From NCBI GenBank assembly GCA_013365325.1, contig JABVXV010000002.1, positions 1,116,001 through 1,180,000 of the forward strand: DNA of 64,000 nucleotides. The letters are read 5' to 3'. Below, one piece after another: positions 1 to 13,800 of the stretch. This DNA comes from Dipetalonema caudispina (taxonomy: Eukaryota > Nematoda > Chromadorea > Rhabditida > Onchocercidae). How positions within the stretch are numbered: position 1 is the stretch's first letter; each line of letters opens with the position of its first letter. The notes beneath the pieces are model-generated. The model did no database searches. It was not told the origin of the DNA and worked only from the letters and a program-made list of their open reading frames with translations. Position numbers and translations under genes: made by a program.

Positions 1-3000
1 CTCAGATAAGAGAGAAGCCAGTCAAATTCATGAAATGGGTATCAAAATACATTCCATAGCTATGAGTGTTACATCTTGGCTGTTTTGCCCTCAGCCATGA
101 ATTAGCCTAAGGTTGCATTTTTGCCTAATCTTCCCTTACTTCAAACTCTTCACCATTCTCTCAATATTAAATTAGCCGTGATCTTATTCAGCTAATCTTA
201 TCTCTCACTTTCTTCATTCTCTATCTTCATCCTTTATATTTTATCAATCCCTTTTCTATCTTTTTCTAATGTGCTATCCAACGATTCGGTGGTTGTTTCA
301 TGAAATTGATTGCAGTGATAGAACTTATTTGAATTTAATCAGTGAAAGTCTAAATTTTGAATTTTTCCAACTTTGAAATGAAAAGATTGCTATGATCCAA
401 TACTGCCCCGTCGTAAGATATGCTGTACTTTGCATATATACATGAATAATTAAGCAAAACTCCATCCATTGTGTTGTGTATACTTTCAAGAAATTTTAAA
501 AAAAACTGTGGGATCAAGTTTCTGCGCTAATGATCATTTCATCAGCAAAGAAGGATGTGCCAGTCATTTTTAATGATTAATTCACTTTGCACACAAAGTT
601 TACCAATTATGCCGTTAGGCTTGTCATAAGTGGTTTATGATATAGGACTGACTGTTACTCATACTTCGGTATAGTTCAATCGTTTCAAAACTATTGAACT
701 CACGGATGTATCTATGATCCGGCAGATACGAGGAAGAAGTTTAGATTTGCCAGTTTTCTTCATTGAATTATTATTTGCTAACCAAAATTAATGACTTTCA
801 TACAGATTACAATATTTGGCATCTGCTAACTTACATATTTACCATACACAGAATTGGATGGTGTAAATGGAATTCTTTTGTGTTTTCAGTAAAATTTCCA
901 AGGTAACAATCAGGAGAAACTGCTAATAAACTGCTTTATCCAGCTGATCCCAGCGATTGAAAAATGTTTTGAGTGGAATCTAAACATATCGACACAAAAG
1001 GAGGATATATGGTATTTAAAAATAAACATTGCAGCTGATTTTTCACTTTTTTCACCTTTAGTTTTATAAATTTTCATCTTTGAGTCATCAGATCTATTCC
1101 GTGATTTGGCACTATCATCTTTCTCGGTACTAATACATTTGTGCTGTTGAAAAAGCATCGTGATATTGGTCTCATTATTCTTTTCGATTATATTTATTCT
1201 TTTCCGATTTGTCAATGGTATATCCTTAATGCCTTTTAGTGTATTTTTTCCAAATTCCTCACTCTATGTAAATAAATCTTACTTCCTTTGACATTATCCA
1301 TCTATTACTGCCTCTCGATACAATGGGAAATCTTACGACAGCAATCATTTACGTCAATAATATATAGTAATTGATTTTGATAACTATTGGAAAATAGTTG
1401 TGATAAGAGATTTTGCGTATAAATGTTGATTGCTTTACGATCACATTTCATTACTTTTTCAATATCGTATCATATATCTAAGCGGTTTTAATCTCTTAAT
1501 ACACAACTAAAATTCCGAATCTGAAATTTCAGCGAGTCATATCCTCCGTTGTATCATCACTGTATCCATAGTAACTGATTACATAGGGAGGTAATTGAAT
1601 ATCAAAGGAGATAGCAAGACATATATCTTCGCAAACTCTTTAAGAATATGATGATTAAATGATGAATTTGCACAACCTAATCGGCACTGTTTAAATGAAT
1701 TTAAATTTCTGTTTTGATTTCTCATCAACTATGATTTATCGATCTATCACAAAACTATGATAATAGAAATCTGATCTCATCTATAATATTATGATGCACT
1801 TCTTCCCGTCCAACTGTATTGAACTCTTATAACAATTATAAAAAGTGAGCTTTATGAAATTTAATTAAAAGTGCCAAGCTAATGAATGCCAACTCATGTC
1901 TAATTAATATGAACTGAATTCGTGCGTGATGCAAATGCTTATTATTTACTTTTTTGACGCTATTTTCCGTACATATACACGTAAAGAAAGATGTGATATT
2001 AATTGTTCCGAAATACTTCGTAGTTGCAGAAGCAAAGCAAAAATAAATTTAGTAAAGGTACGGATTGCATCACTGTTTGGAGAAGAAAAAGTTCGTGGAA
2101 AAAAGAAAAAACGTAAGCCGGTATTTAAATGGAAATTAGGACAGAGGAAGAAAAAGATAGTAAGGTGAAAAAATAAACCTGACAGAAATTTTAAATATAT
2201 CCCTATTATCATATAATAGAGATTTCAATAATGCATTGAAAACTATTATCGATTATGTGCCACAAGAATTCCGAAATTTAAAATTTTAGAAAATTTCAAA
2301 TAGAAAATTCGATCGTCGTGATAATGTTTTCCATGTCTCTTCTACCTGATTCACGTATTTTCAGGTATTCGTCAGGGTTCTCTGTCTTACTTTTGATGCC
2401 TTAAAATGTAATAGCAATACTTACTTCATTCATAAACTCTCTCCTTTCTTTTGACAGCGCTATTGGTTTTCACGTGATTAACGCTGCACTTTTGATAGAT
2501 CATACGTAAACGTTTCTTTTGTTATGTTCGTGCGATTTTTGCTTTGCTTACACTTTTTTTTGACTCTCGTAAGTAATGATTAAATTTAGCAAACGATGCA
2601 CCACTTTTGACATATTAATCATTCATTCATTTCTGTTTCCATTTCATTTTATTTATTTTTTAAGAGCTTTCAGCGCGATCAATTTTCCGATATTCTGAAT
2701 ATAAATCGAAACTTAACAATTTTGCTAAATGTTAGAGACGTGGAAAACAGCGAATAACGATAACGTTTGTTGTTCGTTTTTATTATTATTATTATTTTTT
2801 TTTTTTTTGTTATTATACCACGAAAATACGAAATATCAAATTGCTGTTACATTGTTGCTAAAGGAAAACCGGATGCTAAATAAAATTGGATGTTAAGCAA
2901 AGAATTTTTTTTTTGATACCTCTTTTTAATCAACTTTATCGATTATTTAGACCTTTTCCGTTTTGAAAGGATAGCTCTCACATTGCTATACTAAGCTTAA

Positions 3001-4817
3001 ATTACTTAAGTAAACAAAATGCATCAAATGTTTGTAAACACTTTTATATATTATTAGCAATATGCTGGCTATCGTTTGATGAAGAATAACAGAGTTTGAT
3101 GCATAAAGACTGATTTCGTATTGTGTATACTTTGTCCGACTGTTTCAGATTTCTTACACCTTTAGAAAATTATTGATTATTTTATACCTTATGTTTGTGG
3201 GAAATCTTATCACGATAAATATGAATGAAGTATCCATCAGTAATTGCAATATTTTTAGAAAAATTGTTGTGAAAATCAAAAAAGTTTTTAATTTGTTTTC
3301 TGAAAACTATCATAAGTTGTATGTAACTCATATAAGAAATAAAGAAATGCATTGCGCATGTCTTTATGTGACATTAACGTTTTGCGAGAATACAATTATG
3401 TTATGAAATATATGACAAATATTCAAAAGTAGTGCAAGGAGTAAATTGATTTAATAACATCTTTCCAAATGATAGGTCTCTGTGGTATGCATGGATAATT
3501 ACTTAAATTACCTTTTGGAGGAGAGGGAAAGTTTGCAACGAAAGATTGCCGAATAGACTAAATTTAATTTTGTCTGCGAACCACTGCAAATTAGGCTAAA
3601 CTGTAGTACTATACTATTCTATCCTGTAGACTATGTTGCGTGACAACAATGTCTCCATTTGATTTCAATATTTGTCACTAAATCATTTCGTTCCTTTTAA
3701 ATTTTTAAATTTTGGATCATTTCATTTAAAAAATCATTTCTTAGTTGTAATCTAATCATGTACTAGAAAAATATTCATTTTTAAGGATGCATATATTACA
3801 AAAATCTGATAAATCGCATGTTTGAATCATTCAAAATTTTGCATCATTTGTTTGGGAAGAAACTTGAAAAAATTGACTGAAACTTAGCGATTGGTTCAGT
3901 AGTTGCATTTCAATTAAAACTGTCTGCTTTTTCAAAAATCTTGAATTGATGAATACAAATCGGTAGTACACTTACTGAGAGATCAGACATGTCAAGTTTC
4001 CTTTTTCATCCCGTTTAATTCTTAAAAATTGATTGATTTTTTGATAATTTTACTAATTTTTTTAAATCTTTTATTCCTTTCAATAGATATCATTGCTACT
4101 CCCATAATTGCATTCGAAGTCCGAATTCCTCATTTTTACAAGGATGCATGGTTGTCACAGTTGTTATTTCCAATATGGCTTGCTTATTGAGATGTTCATT
4201 ATTAATTAAACAGATAGCTGCTTCAAGTAATTAATCAATCTTTAATAGGGCATGCTTTAATTAATTCAATTTAGTGACAAGAAAGGTGATAAGTAGGGGA
4301 AGATAGTAGCACACAGATCGCAATTATTTTTACTATCAAATTTGAAAGCTCCAAACTAATTAAAATTACACTTGGATTTTTAATAAAAAGCTAATAAAAA
4401 CTGCAAATTTAACAATAAAAAAAGTCAGAACTTAAAAAAACTTAGGATACTCACTTGAACTAAAAAAAATTCTATGATAATCACCTTCGCAGACATTTTG
4501 TTTTGTTTGGAAAAACTGTTTTTTAAGTAATAAAATTCATTTGTAGATACTCAAGTATGAATTGTTAAGGTTTTAATTTTTTTTTGGATCATGTCAACAA
4601 GATTTGTTAATCTGAAAATAAGTCTTGTTGACTAATTGATTTGCTATAATTTGTAAGTCCTAAGATTTCGAAGAGAAAAGAAATGTTTTGAATTCTTAGC
4701 GCAATGAATTTCTAATTAATTTAAATTATCCTCGCCAGTATTTCTGGCCTTTACAATTTAAGATTATGAAATCTTTGAATGTGCTAACGACTATTTGACT
4801 CAAATTTTTCATTTCAG
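1..4817. other. non-coding region left of the SAM-PDZ gene
   Basis: No recognisable gene. The DNA is AT-rich with stops in all frames. Two stretches are open for longer than their surroundings. One is a 101-codon minus-strand frame at 910-1215, lysine- and serine-rich and without recognisable motifs. The other is a strongly basic plus-strand stretch at about 2050-2163, preceded by TTTAG and followed by GTGAAA, which could be an exon. That stretch cannot be joined in phase directly to the exon at 4818, so I leave it unassigned. A T-rich run with (ATT) units sits at 2781-2808. Confidence 0.6.
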
Positions 4818-7800
4818 GGAAATTTCGGATTAAAAAACGAAAATTCCGGAGTAAAAAAAACAGGGTGATTGAAATGTATGCATCAGTTATGCAGAAAGAA
4901 TATGAAGAACCGGAACCAGATTATGTTAGTTTTTACTTGTTAAACTTTAGTTTTATTCCTTTGAAATCAATGAACAACGAAATTTCATGAATACATGTTC
5001 TAATGGCTTTAGAAAATTCATTCATTCTTGTCTTCCAATATTGCTTTCAGTAACAAAACAAAGGTACATACATACCTTCACAATCTTTCACATTTCAATG
5101 ACAAATAGTTCATTGTAAGAATTTTCGAATGACTGTTTTCATTAGTAGCAACAAAATTTTCCCTTAAAACTCTATTCCTATTAATTAAATCAAAATATCG
5201 TATTAAAATATTAAAATTTTTATCGTGATTAATGTAAAATATTATTAAAATATTATCCGAATTTGAAGATGACAGATAACGCATTTTCGTAATTTATTTG
5301 TAATTGACAGCCTCGACATCTCTTAATTTCAAAATCTAATTTGTAATCTGAAGAGTATTTAAAATCATTTAGAATATTGTAGTTGCTATTGTCCTTACAG
5401 GTAAACCTTTATAGGAACGGTTGAAATATATTACGCAAATGAAAATTTTGAAGAGAATTGAAACTAAAAAGATTGAAAAAAGGAGTTATTTTTTGATTTT
5501 TCTTATAAATTTTTATCATATTTTTTTAAATTTATGTATGTTTTTGTGAATTTTGCAAAATCTATGATCTAGGAAGGGTTGCTAATTATTTATGACAACG
5601 GTAATGATTTTTATGTATATCTGAAAATTTAGCCAGCGATAAATTTGATCAGTTTCCTAACATCTTCACCTTTGACCCCCATCTTTATTAACTAATTTTA
5701 AGCATTATATAATACATTCTGTTCCTCAAATCGATAGCCAAATCAAACATCTGTTTATAAAAGAGTAACGAAACAAAGACTACTTAGCAAATCAGCAATA
5801 TCTCTTCCTGTAACAAATACTATGCCGGAAATTCCGTCTTAATAGTTTATCTGTCTTTCTATAAAACAGACAGACAGACATATCAGCGAAAAATTTAAGC
5901 ATTAGACTTATTGTTTTATCGGATCGCACAATCACTATTAAACATTTCATTAAATTTGAAAAATTTTCGCGAGTTTACAATTTTTGTATAAAATTTCAAA
6001 ATTTTAATCAAATTTCCTAACGAATTAGAATACCAATAATATAGTTTTTGAGATGTATAGAACTATTAGTAAACGGTAACAATTTGAAGTATTTCTTGAG
6101 CTTTATTAAAATTCCTGAATGAATCTCGAGCATCTTGTAGTATTGCTATATTTAGAAGTAGATGGAAACAATTTTTATCAATAACTTTTTCCATTTAAGA
6201 AAATAATTATCCTAAATCCCAAATATTTGCAAATTTAGCGTCAAAATGTGTACAAGTATTATGTGAATTATCATCGTTTACAAGTTTAACTATAAAAGAA
6301 TCAATTTCTTTCATTTATCACAAATGTTTTTAGATTTCCAAGGATATAATAAATTTATCTCTAAAATATCTTCAAGCTTTATTTCTTCAAGTTCTTATTC
6401 ATTTATCTTACCATTATTATAGCATCCTAGAAAAAGAATCAGAGAATTATAGTAATCATTCATTATAAAATCATTCATTCATTCTATTTATTTAATTATA
6501 ATGTATTTTTGACATTTGAAAATGTACAACAAAGTTGCAAAAAATAAAGTAAATGAATCTTTATCTTATATGCAAGCGATGTTACGTGAAAGTTGACCCT
6601 AAATAATGCGTATTTTACACTTTCTTCTCTTGCATTATTTTTCCTTTTCTCTTTTTTACTAAAACGACAGTTTGAAAAAGTTTCTGAAAGTTGTAACATC
6701 ACTTCGTAACATATTTGGAAATATTCCTAATTTCTGTATATGTTCAATATATGAATAAATTTAGTTTTATTTTCATTCTCTAAAATGCATATCAGATTAC
6801 TTCCATTTTGCTTATTTTCAAATTTATTGTTCATAATCATTCCCTTCTGTTTATGAGACCCGAACTTTCGATCTCAAAGTTCTATATATCAGAATATCGG
6901 TTATTGAAGAATTTGGCCAATGTTTAGGCTCATACCGGGGTGATTGTGGTTCAAAAAACATTCCGAAAACGAAGTCCTTAGAATAGGATAATTGAAAACA
7001 GTTTTTTTTAGTATTGAAATCATCAATTTAGACGAATATGAAAAGTTATTGATTTCACTAATATCAATACATTACTTTTGCGATAATTTTGATTCATTAT
7101 GCTGCATATATGAATAAATACTTATAATTAACTTTAGCGAATTTGACGTTAAGTGACTGATAGCAACGGCTAAATTCTGGACAGTAATTTTCATTTTTCT
7201 ACATATTTTTGACACTTCGGTTACATATCAACAACTTTAGCAGAGAATCACGAATGCAGACATTTCATCGTTTCGGTATTATTTTCTCATTTTCTCCATT
7301 TTCATTGTAAAAGAATTTAAAATATTTCAAGAAATTCTGGGTATTATTAAAAAATTGAAAGCATTTCTACTTTGTATTAAAGTCATTTCGATCTTCTTAA
7401 TAGTATTTTAAGTCCCCCACAATGTAATTTGTTTTCATCGCTTAAGGTTACTGTTAAGCTTCTGTCATTCTGTTTTCACATTTAATAAGATATTTGAACC
7501 TTATCCTTAAAAGTGCAAAAATGTTCGTCTTCTAATCTTCCACTATTTTTATTACTTTCATCATACTCATTGAAGTTTTTGTCAGAACGATAACCTTCCA
7601 TTTTCAATATTTCAAATGCCACTTTCGATGATTCACAGCTTAGAGAGAAAATTTCATTTGGTTTATTAAATATCATAAATAAAGGTTTTCAGTAACCATC
7701 AATTAGCCAATATTTTCTTACAAAAAAAAAAAAATTCCTCGCCTTATCAGCTTCTTTTACCTTTCATTTAGACTATTTTTAGAAATACCCGAAGATCGTT

Positions 7801-10800
7801 ATCACAAAATTTAATGCAGAATTTCACTGTCAATTCTTTTTATTTTCAAATTATTATGTCTTTCGTCATACCGTCAACTAAGCCATTGCAATTATCGATA
7901 AGTTCAAGCTTACTTTTTCTACAATATTAAATAAAATAGAAATGGACAAAAGTAATAATTGTTTTTAAATGTTTATCAGGAATGTCTGGAATGGTGAATT
8001 TTGTTTATTCATTCATTTTATCAGTTAGTTTATTTATTCTTCCACAAGCAAACACTCATTACAGAACTGAATTTAGAAAGAACCGACATTTCTCCGATCC
8101 TATAAGCTTTTTATTTTTTAAAAAAAATCGTTTTTGTGGCTTTTTATGATTTATTTTCCCCGAAAGATTGAATAATTCATTTGTTAAGAAGCATATTTCT
8201 AAAAATTCCAAATCGCTGAATCATTTCCTCCATAGTACTTCATTAAGTATATTTTTCAGTTCCTATCTTACTTCACTTTGAAATGCGATCGTTGCTGCTA
8301 CGTTAAAATCCTGGCAAAATTTTCAATCGCTTTAATGCGATTTCATCAATCATCAGTTCATCAATGATTTAGTCCGAAATAGGGGTATCAAAAACACACT
8401 ATATTTGCTTCACACGATATGAGCAAGATAATAATGATATACTGAAGGGTAGCGAAATCTTATCTTGAAGAAAAATAGGAAGCTGATCGATTGATATTTC
8501 CGGTTGTATAGTTCATAGAACTTAAAAGATATTGTTGTCAAATTCATTGCTTCCTCAAAATTATTGAATAAGAACTCTGTAAGTAACCGATTCATAATGG
8601 CGATCTGCAGATATTAAATCAATCATTGACTTAAATCATACTTTCTCTATACATATCCTAAAGATTTACATTTGCATCCGGAAACAATCATCGTTCCTTA
8701 TTACTGTCCAGAAGGAAATTAGTTGGAAATATTGTTTGGTAAAAATTGAACAGGAATAAAATGAAGTATATACATTGATCGCTACTTCATATGACAATAT
8801 CCTTTTCCTTTTATAACATTATCTGAACATCCTTTTTTGCATCTTTCTGTTCAGTCCTTTGTCGCCTAAAAAAATTAGTAAGGACTGTCGTACAGATGTG
8901 ACAGGTGACTAAAGGCTTTACGCTACAATGTGCCTAAAGAAGCGACTTCAAGACAATACGATCGAGTTGGCTTAGAAGCATTACATTGCGTTGTATTTTT
9001 CGCCAGTCAGTAGCTTTTTTTGCCATTGATTTCGACGGAAATTGTTGACCTCTTAATAAGGCGATTTTCTCTTGGCACCACTCACCTTTGTGAATTCATC
9101 TTTAGATTCATATCCACTAAATTTTGTGTCAAATTCATCAATATGAATTAATTTGCAAGAAATTAATTTAGTGTTTCGCACAGGATTTCTGCGTTGTTGG
9201 TATTGTTGAAAATCGTTAATTTTTCGCTACATTCAACGTTTTCAAGCACAAATTTCTATTTAGATATTTACAAAGAGATATTTTTATGTGAATCATTCAA
9301 ACTGGTAGATGATAATAAACTTTGCTTAGAAAAGTTTAAAGATTTCTAAAATCTTGCCACAAATAACCATCATCTCAGGGAAAGAGTAAAAAGCGATAAG
9401 TGTAATCAAAATTATATTTATATTACTTTAGTCCGTTGATATTTAAATGGATTTCACTGGCTATTAAATGTTTTTATTTAAATCATGATCTTTTTTTAAT
9501 TCAAAAGAATTTAATGTTCTGATATATTCGAAAGGAAAGCATTTTCAAACAACTTTTAGTTCCCAAAATTCATAACAAATTTGTAAGGAAATTACTTTGC
9601 GAAATTTTAAACTATCAAGAAAAAAAAATTTGAAAGAAAAAATTGCGTAACATTGTACCTATACATTTTCATACATAGCTTACAATATTGAACAGAAGTA
9701 CCAATCAAATGACCATCAATTTCCTCAGGCGTCAACCTTGATGAATGCTAAAAAAGATGAAAGTCCTTGAGAATTGAAGAGAAGAGCAACAAATGTACAG
9801 AGAAGTATTACGCCGTCGTATTTTGTCCGTTCATTTCAAATTTACATCAGAAGAATTAAGTGCATTTTTCTAGAAATGAACAATAGGATTTCATGTTTTA
9901 CGCATCATTGCTAATAGTTCATTTTCTTCTTGTTCTATCACTCTCTTTCATCATTAATCATTTACTTTAATTGATGAAGAAATTAATTTCATAAAGAATT
10001 TCAAGAACTTAGATAAATATTTGTTTTCTATTCGAATGGACGAGGAATTGATTGCAGCGAAATTTTCACTACTGAAATTTCACTCAGAAAAAAAAAATGA
10101 ATAGAAATTTTAGAGAGAGAAAAATGATTTCTGATCGTCGTTAATGTTAATATAAATAGTTCTCTATTCAAGAAAAAAAAATTTTTTTTAGATGTTATTT
10201 TGTTAATGCATATCGGTTAGAAAAAGAAAAAAGTCAAAAATAATGCCAAAGATTGTTCGATGAAAATATTTATTCATTTCCATTGAATTGCTTTCACTGA
10301 ATACAATATTTTACCACGTCATACACTTCTTTAGTTGTCCTGTTTACCTCAATTTTTGGTATCGTAACGCAACATTATCGGCTAAAGAGACTTACTGATC
10401 TGAGATTCATTTTTTATCTTTCTTCAGGCCTTCACTTCATTTATTTATGGCAAATAGTTTCAATTTCTAGATATGAATCTTTATCATTGCAACAGATTGT
10501 CAGAATACGAAGGCTCTTAGCAAATTAAAATTAAACTGGTAAGTGACCTTCGACCAGTTGAAATGTAGAAATCGAATAAATAGTTGCTGTCTTTCCCTCT
10601 TTTTGAAACAGATAATTAGGCAATGAACTATTGTTTAGAAATCGTTGAATGGCTGATTATTAATAGTGTTAAAGTGTCTGCCTCCTTTTTTTTGGGTCAC
10701 CGGTTTGAACGATTAGATAAAATTTCGAATAACAATGAAACGTGAATCATAGACACAAAAAAGAAATCATCTCTTTTCTAAATAATTTCAAAATTCATAC

Positions 10801-13800
10801 TTCATCTTGCTTATCCTCATACTTATCAAAAGTAAATTAGAGGTCTTCATTTCACATTAAATTCAATCATTTACTTTCAGAAACTTCTTGTCGCATAACT
10901 TCTTAAAAGGATTTTCGCTTTCTGCATCGTCTTTTATTGCTGATTTATTTGTTATACTTTGTTTTAAAGTTCAAATTAGAAAACAACTTCATTACTGAAT
11001 CATTATGAAAAATGTAATTAAATGAGATTGATCAAATGAAAACTTTTACTGATAGTTTTATTATTTCGGATTAGAAATCTTCCCCGAAAAAAAACCGAAT
11101 GTTCCCTTTTATGAAAATATTGAAGCACATCTTCTTTTTACCCATATGTGATCTATCATGAGAGAACACCTGTGGCAATCACTTGTCAGATTTATTGATT
11201 TTCGAATTTCACGCATTGTTTACTAGTCGAGAAGTAATCAGTATCATCATTTATTGATAGCAAGTATCGTCAAACATCTTTGGAAAATTTGTGAGAAGAT
11301 ATTTGAAAGGTTTCCAGGGCAGAATTCCTCTCAAGCAAGTATCTCAGCACTAAACAGTCCTCAGACGTTCTACCTGTGATTGACTTATCTTGCAGCTTCT
11401 GATTCGCTGATCATATTTGTGATTATTTTACCACCAAAACTGCGATCAGCAGCAGCTGCATAAACTCTGAAATCCTCATTGCTGTCGCATCATTGTCAAT
11501 GCTTGTGTTGAGCTTTCATATATTGTGTGCTTCAACATCCTATACGAGTCTATTGAACAGTTTGGATACAAAATTAGGCCCTAAAATTTGTTGTTTAGTA
11601 ATTGAATTCATTAGAAAGTAAATGTTCAGCGTAATAAATGTCATGTATTTTGTTGTTATAGCTTAGGAAATGATCATTCCTACTCATTTCTCTTTGAGCT
11701 AAATGAGAAAATTTTTTAGAAATTTGAAATATTTTTAGAGTAACGAAATTGGACTATTTTTGTAGGATAAAATAGCAATCTTGTGACTCCACCGCTGAAT
11801 AATTTCTATTCCCATTAGTATTACTGTGAAACATTGAAATATAATTAAGTAATTTGCTGTTGCCTTCTTGATCTTATTTCACTTTTACAATAAAATGTTG
11901 TACCATCGCTGCCATTTCTCCTTAATTGACAAGGCTAACAAAATGAAGGATTTTTGCTCCAGCTATTTCCATGCATTATGAGCATGATCGTATAATGATT
12001 GGTTATAAATCGTTCTTTCTCCGATTCAAATTTCCATTCTGTTATCTTCAAATGTCTATCTATCTAATTCTTTTATCTCTGTTACTGCTTCACTGATCGT
12101 TATTAATGCCAACTGGTTTATACAAAGTAAATATTCATTGAAAAATATAAAATCCAGATTGCTACGCCTAAAAAATGAAGGAATACCAAGTGACAGCTAA
12201 TAAAACCTAGATCTGAATTAAAATGACATTAATTTTTATTTTCTTACACAAGTGGTACACCGTTTTTCAATTTAAGTGGTAGTGCTCTATCGGGAAGAAC
12301 AAACTTGTCGTATTTTATGCGTGATGAGAAGTTCAGTTTCTATCTATTACTATTGTTAATTGTTAAATTTTGAAGATGTATGGTTATTTAACTTAATGAT
12401 ATACCTTAAAACATCAAAACATTTGTTGAAAACTACCTGTGTAATCTCAATTTCAATTTGATGTTCGAACATATTATGAGTTCCATTGCAATTTTATTGA
12501 TGCTTTTTAGGCCTCAATCTATTTAAATTCCCTTTAAATTTTCATTCAAATTTCATTTAATTTTAAGGAATAATAAGTATTGATTTGCAGATATTTTATT
12601 GATAAAGATGATATAGGCAAACTATTCCCAATTTATCTGTCTGTAACGATTCTTATTTTAAAATTTTATTTATAAAGTCTTTCAAAAGAAGGTAAAAATA
12701 ATTCCATCACAAATCACATTAGAATGATCGTATAATGATTTTTTTCCCCTCCTACCTTATTCTATCCAAATTATCAATTTTACCCATCTGTCTTTTCTGC
12801 GCCATCTTAATCATCGTAAGTCCATCCACTATTTGCTCCAAGGACTTTACCGGCATTTTCGACAATATCTTGTTAAGATAATTCTAATTTCAAATCATCA
12901 GGTACTGTTTCTAGCATCCTTAATATTTATTCTGCATAAAAAAGAAGCATTTGTTATTTATAGATATATGTCATATAAAATATCAAAGTGTTTTTTCTAA
13001 TTTTCTTTTCAGTCATCAAATTCAATTAATATGATAAATAGTACCCACACATTTTCAAATTCCATTCAGATATGACATGAGGTGTAGAAAAAATATTTTT
13101 CATTACCATGTCAGTAGTTTGCGATACCAATCATTAAACTCATTAAATTTCTTTTAATTATCATTATAACCAGTGTTTTGTCTTTGCCTAATTTTGTATT
13201 AAAACATTTTTTTATGAATTATCTATGAACTTTTTCATTGTTGCTTTAGCAGGACTGTGGGAATATTTCAAAACGAAATTTGATGAATTTTATCTTTTTT
13301 CATGAAGAAAAAAAACGATCCCTTTTAAAAAGTTCCATACAATCTGTTACATATTCTCTGAAAATGTCTTTAGTGCAGTACTTAAATAGCGAATCAGTTT
13401 TTCATTGAAGAATTGTATAAGCGATCTTTTTAATGAAATTAAACATTGAAATCCGTGAAATTCTAGGTAATTCCGGACTGTAAAATTACGTTTTATTTCA
13501 ATTTCCCACTTGTTCTCAGTAAATTCGTGTTAGACTAACTAATTACAGAATATGGAAATACTTGGAAATGAAATTTCGTCTTTTCAATTACTTTATTTAA
13601 TGAATCTTTTCGAACATGAAATTAGCAGTTATGCATCGTGAAAGCAAATGATAATAAGTAAGAAAGTTTACTGCTGCAGATTGATTGATTATCATTAATT
13701 AGTAACTCACTTTACCAATTGGTATCAATTATGATTGTTTATTCAAAATTATTCAGAAATCAGTTCAATAGAAATTGTAGGCTTGGAAAAATTGATATTT

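Noticed and set aside
1926..2212. Overlapping plus and minus open frames as a complete small gene
   Set aside because: Compositional Lys/Phe bias follows the A/T-rich runs, and there is no recognised motif. Only the basic plus-strand stretch is kept as a possible exon.
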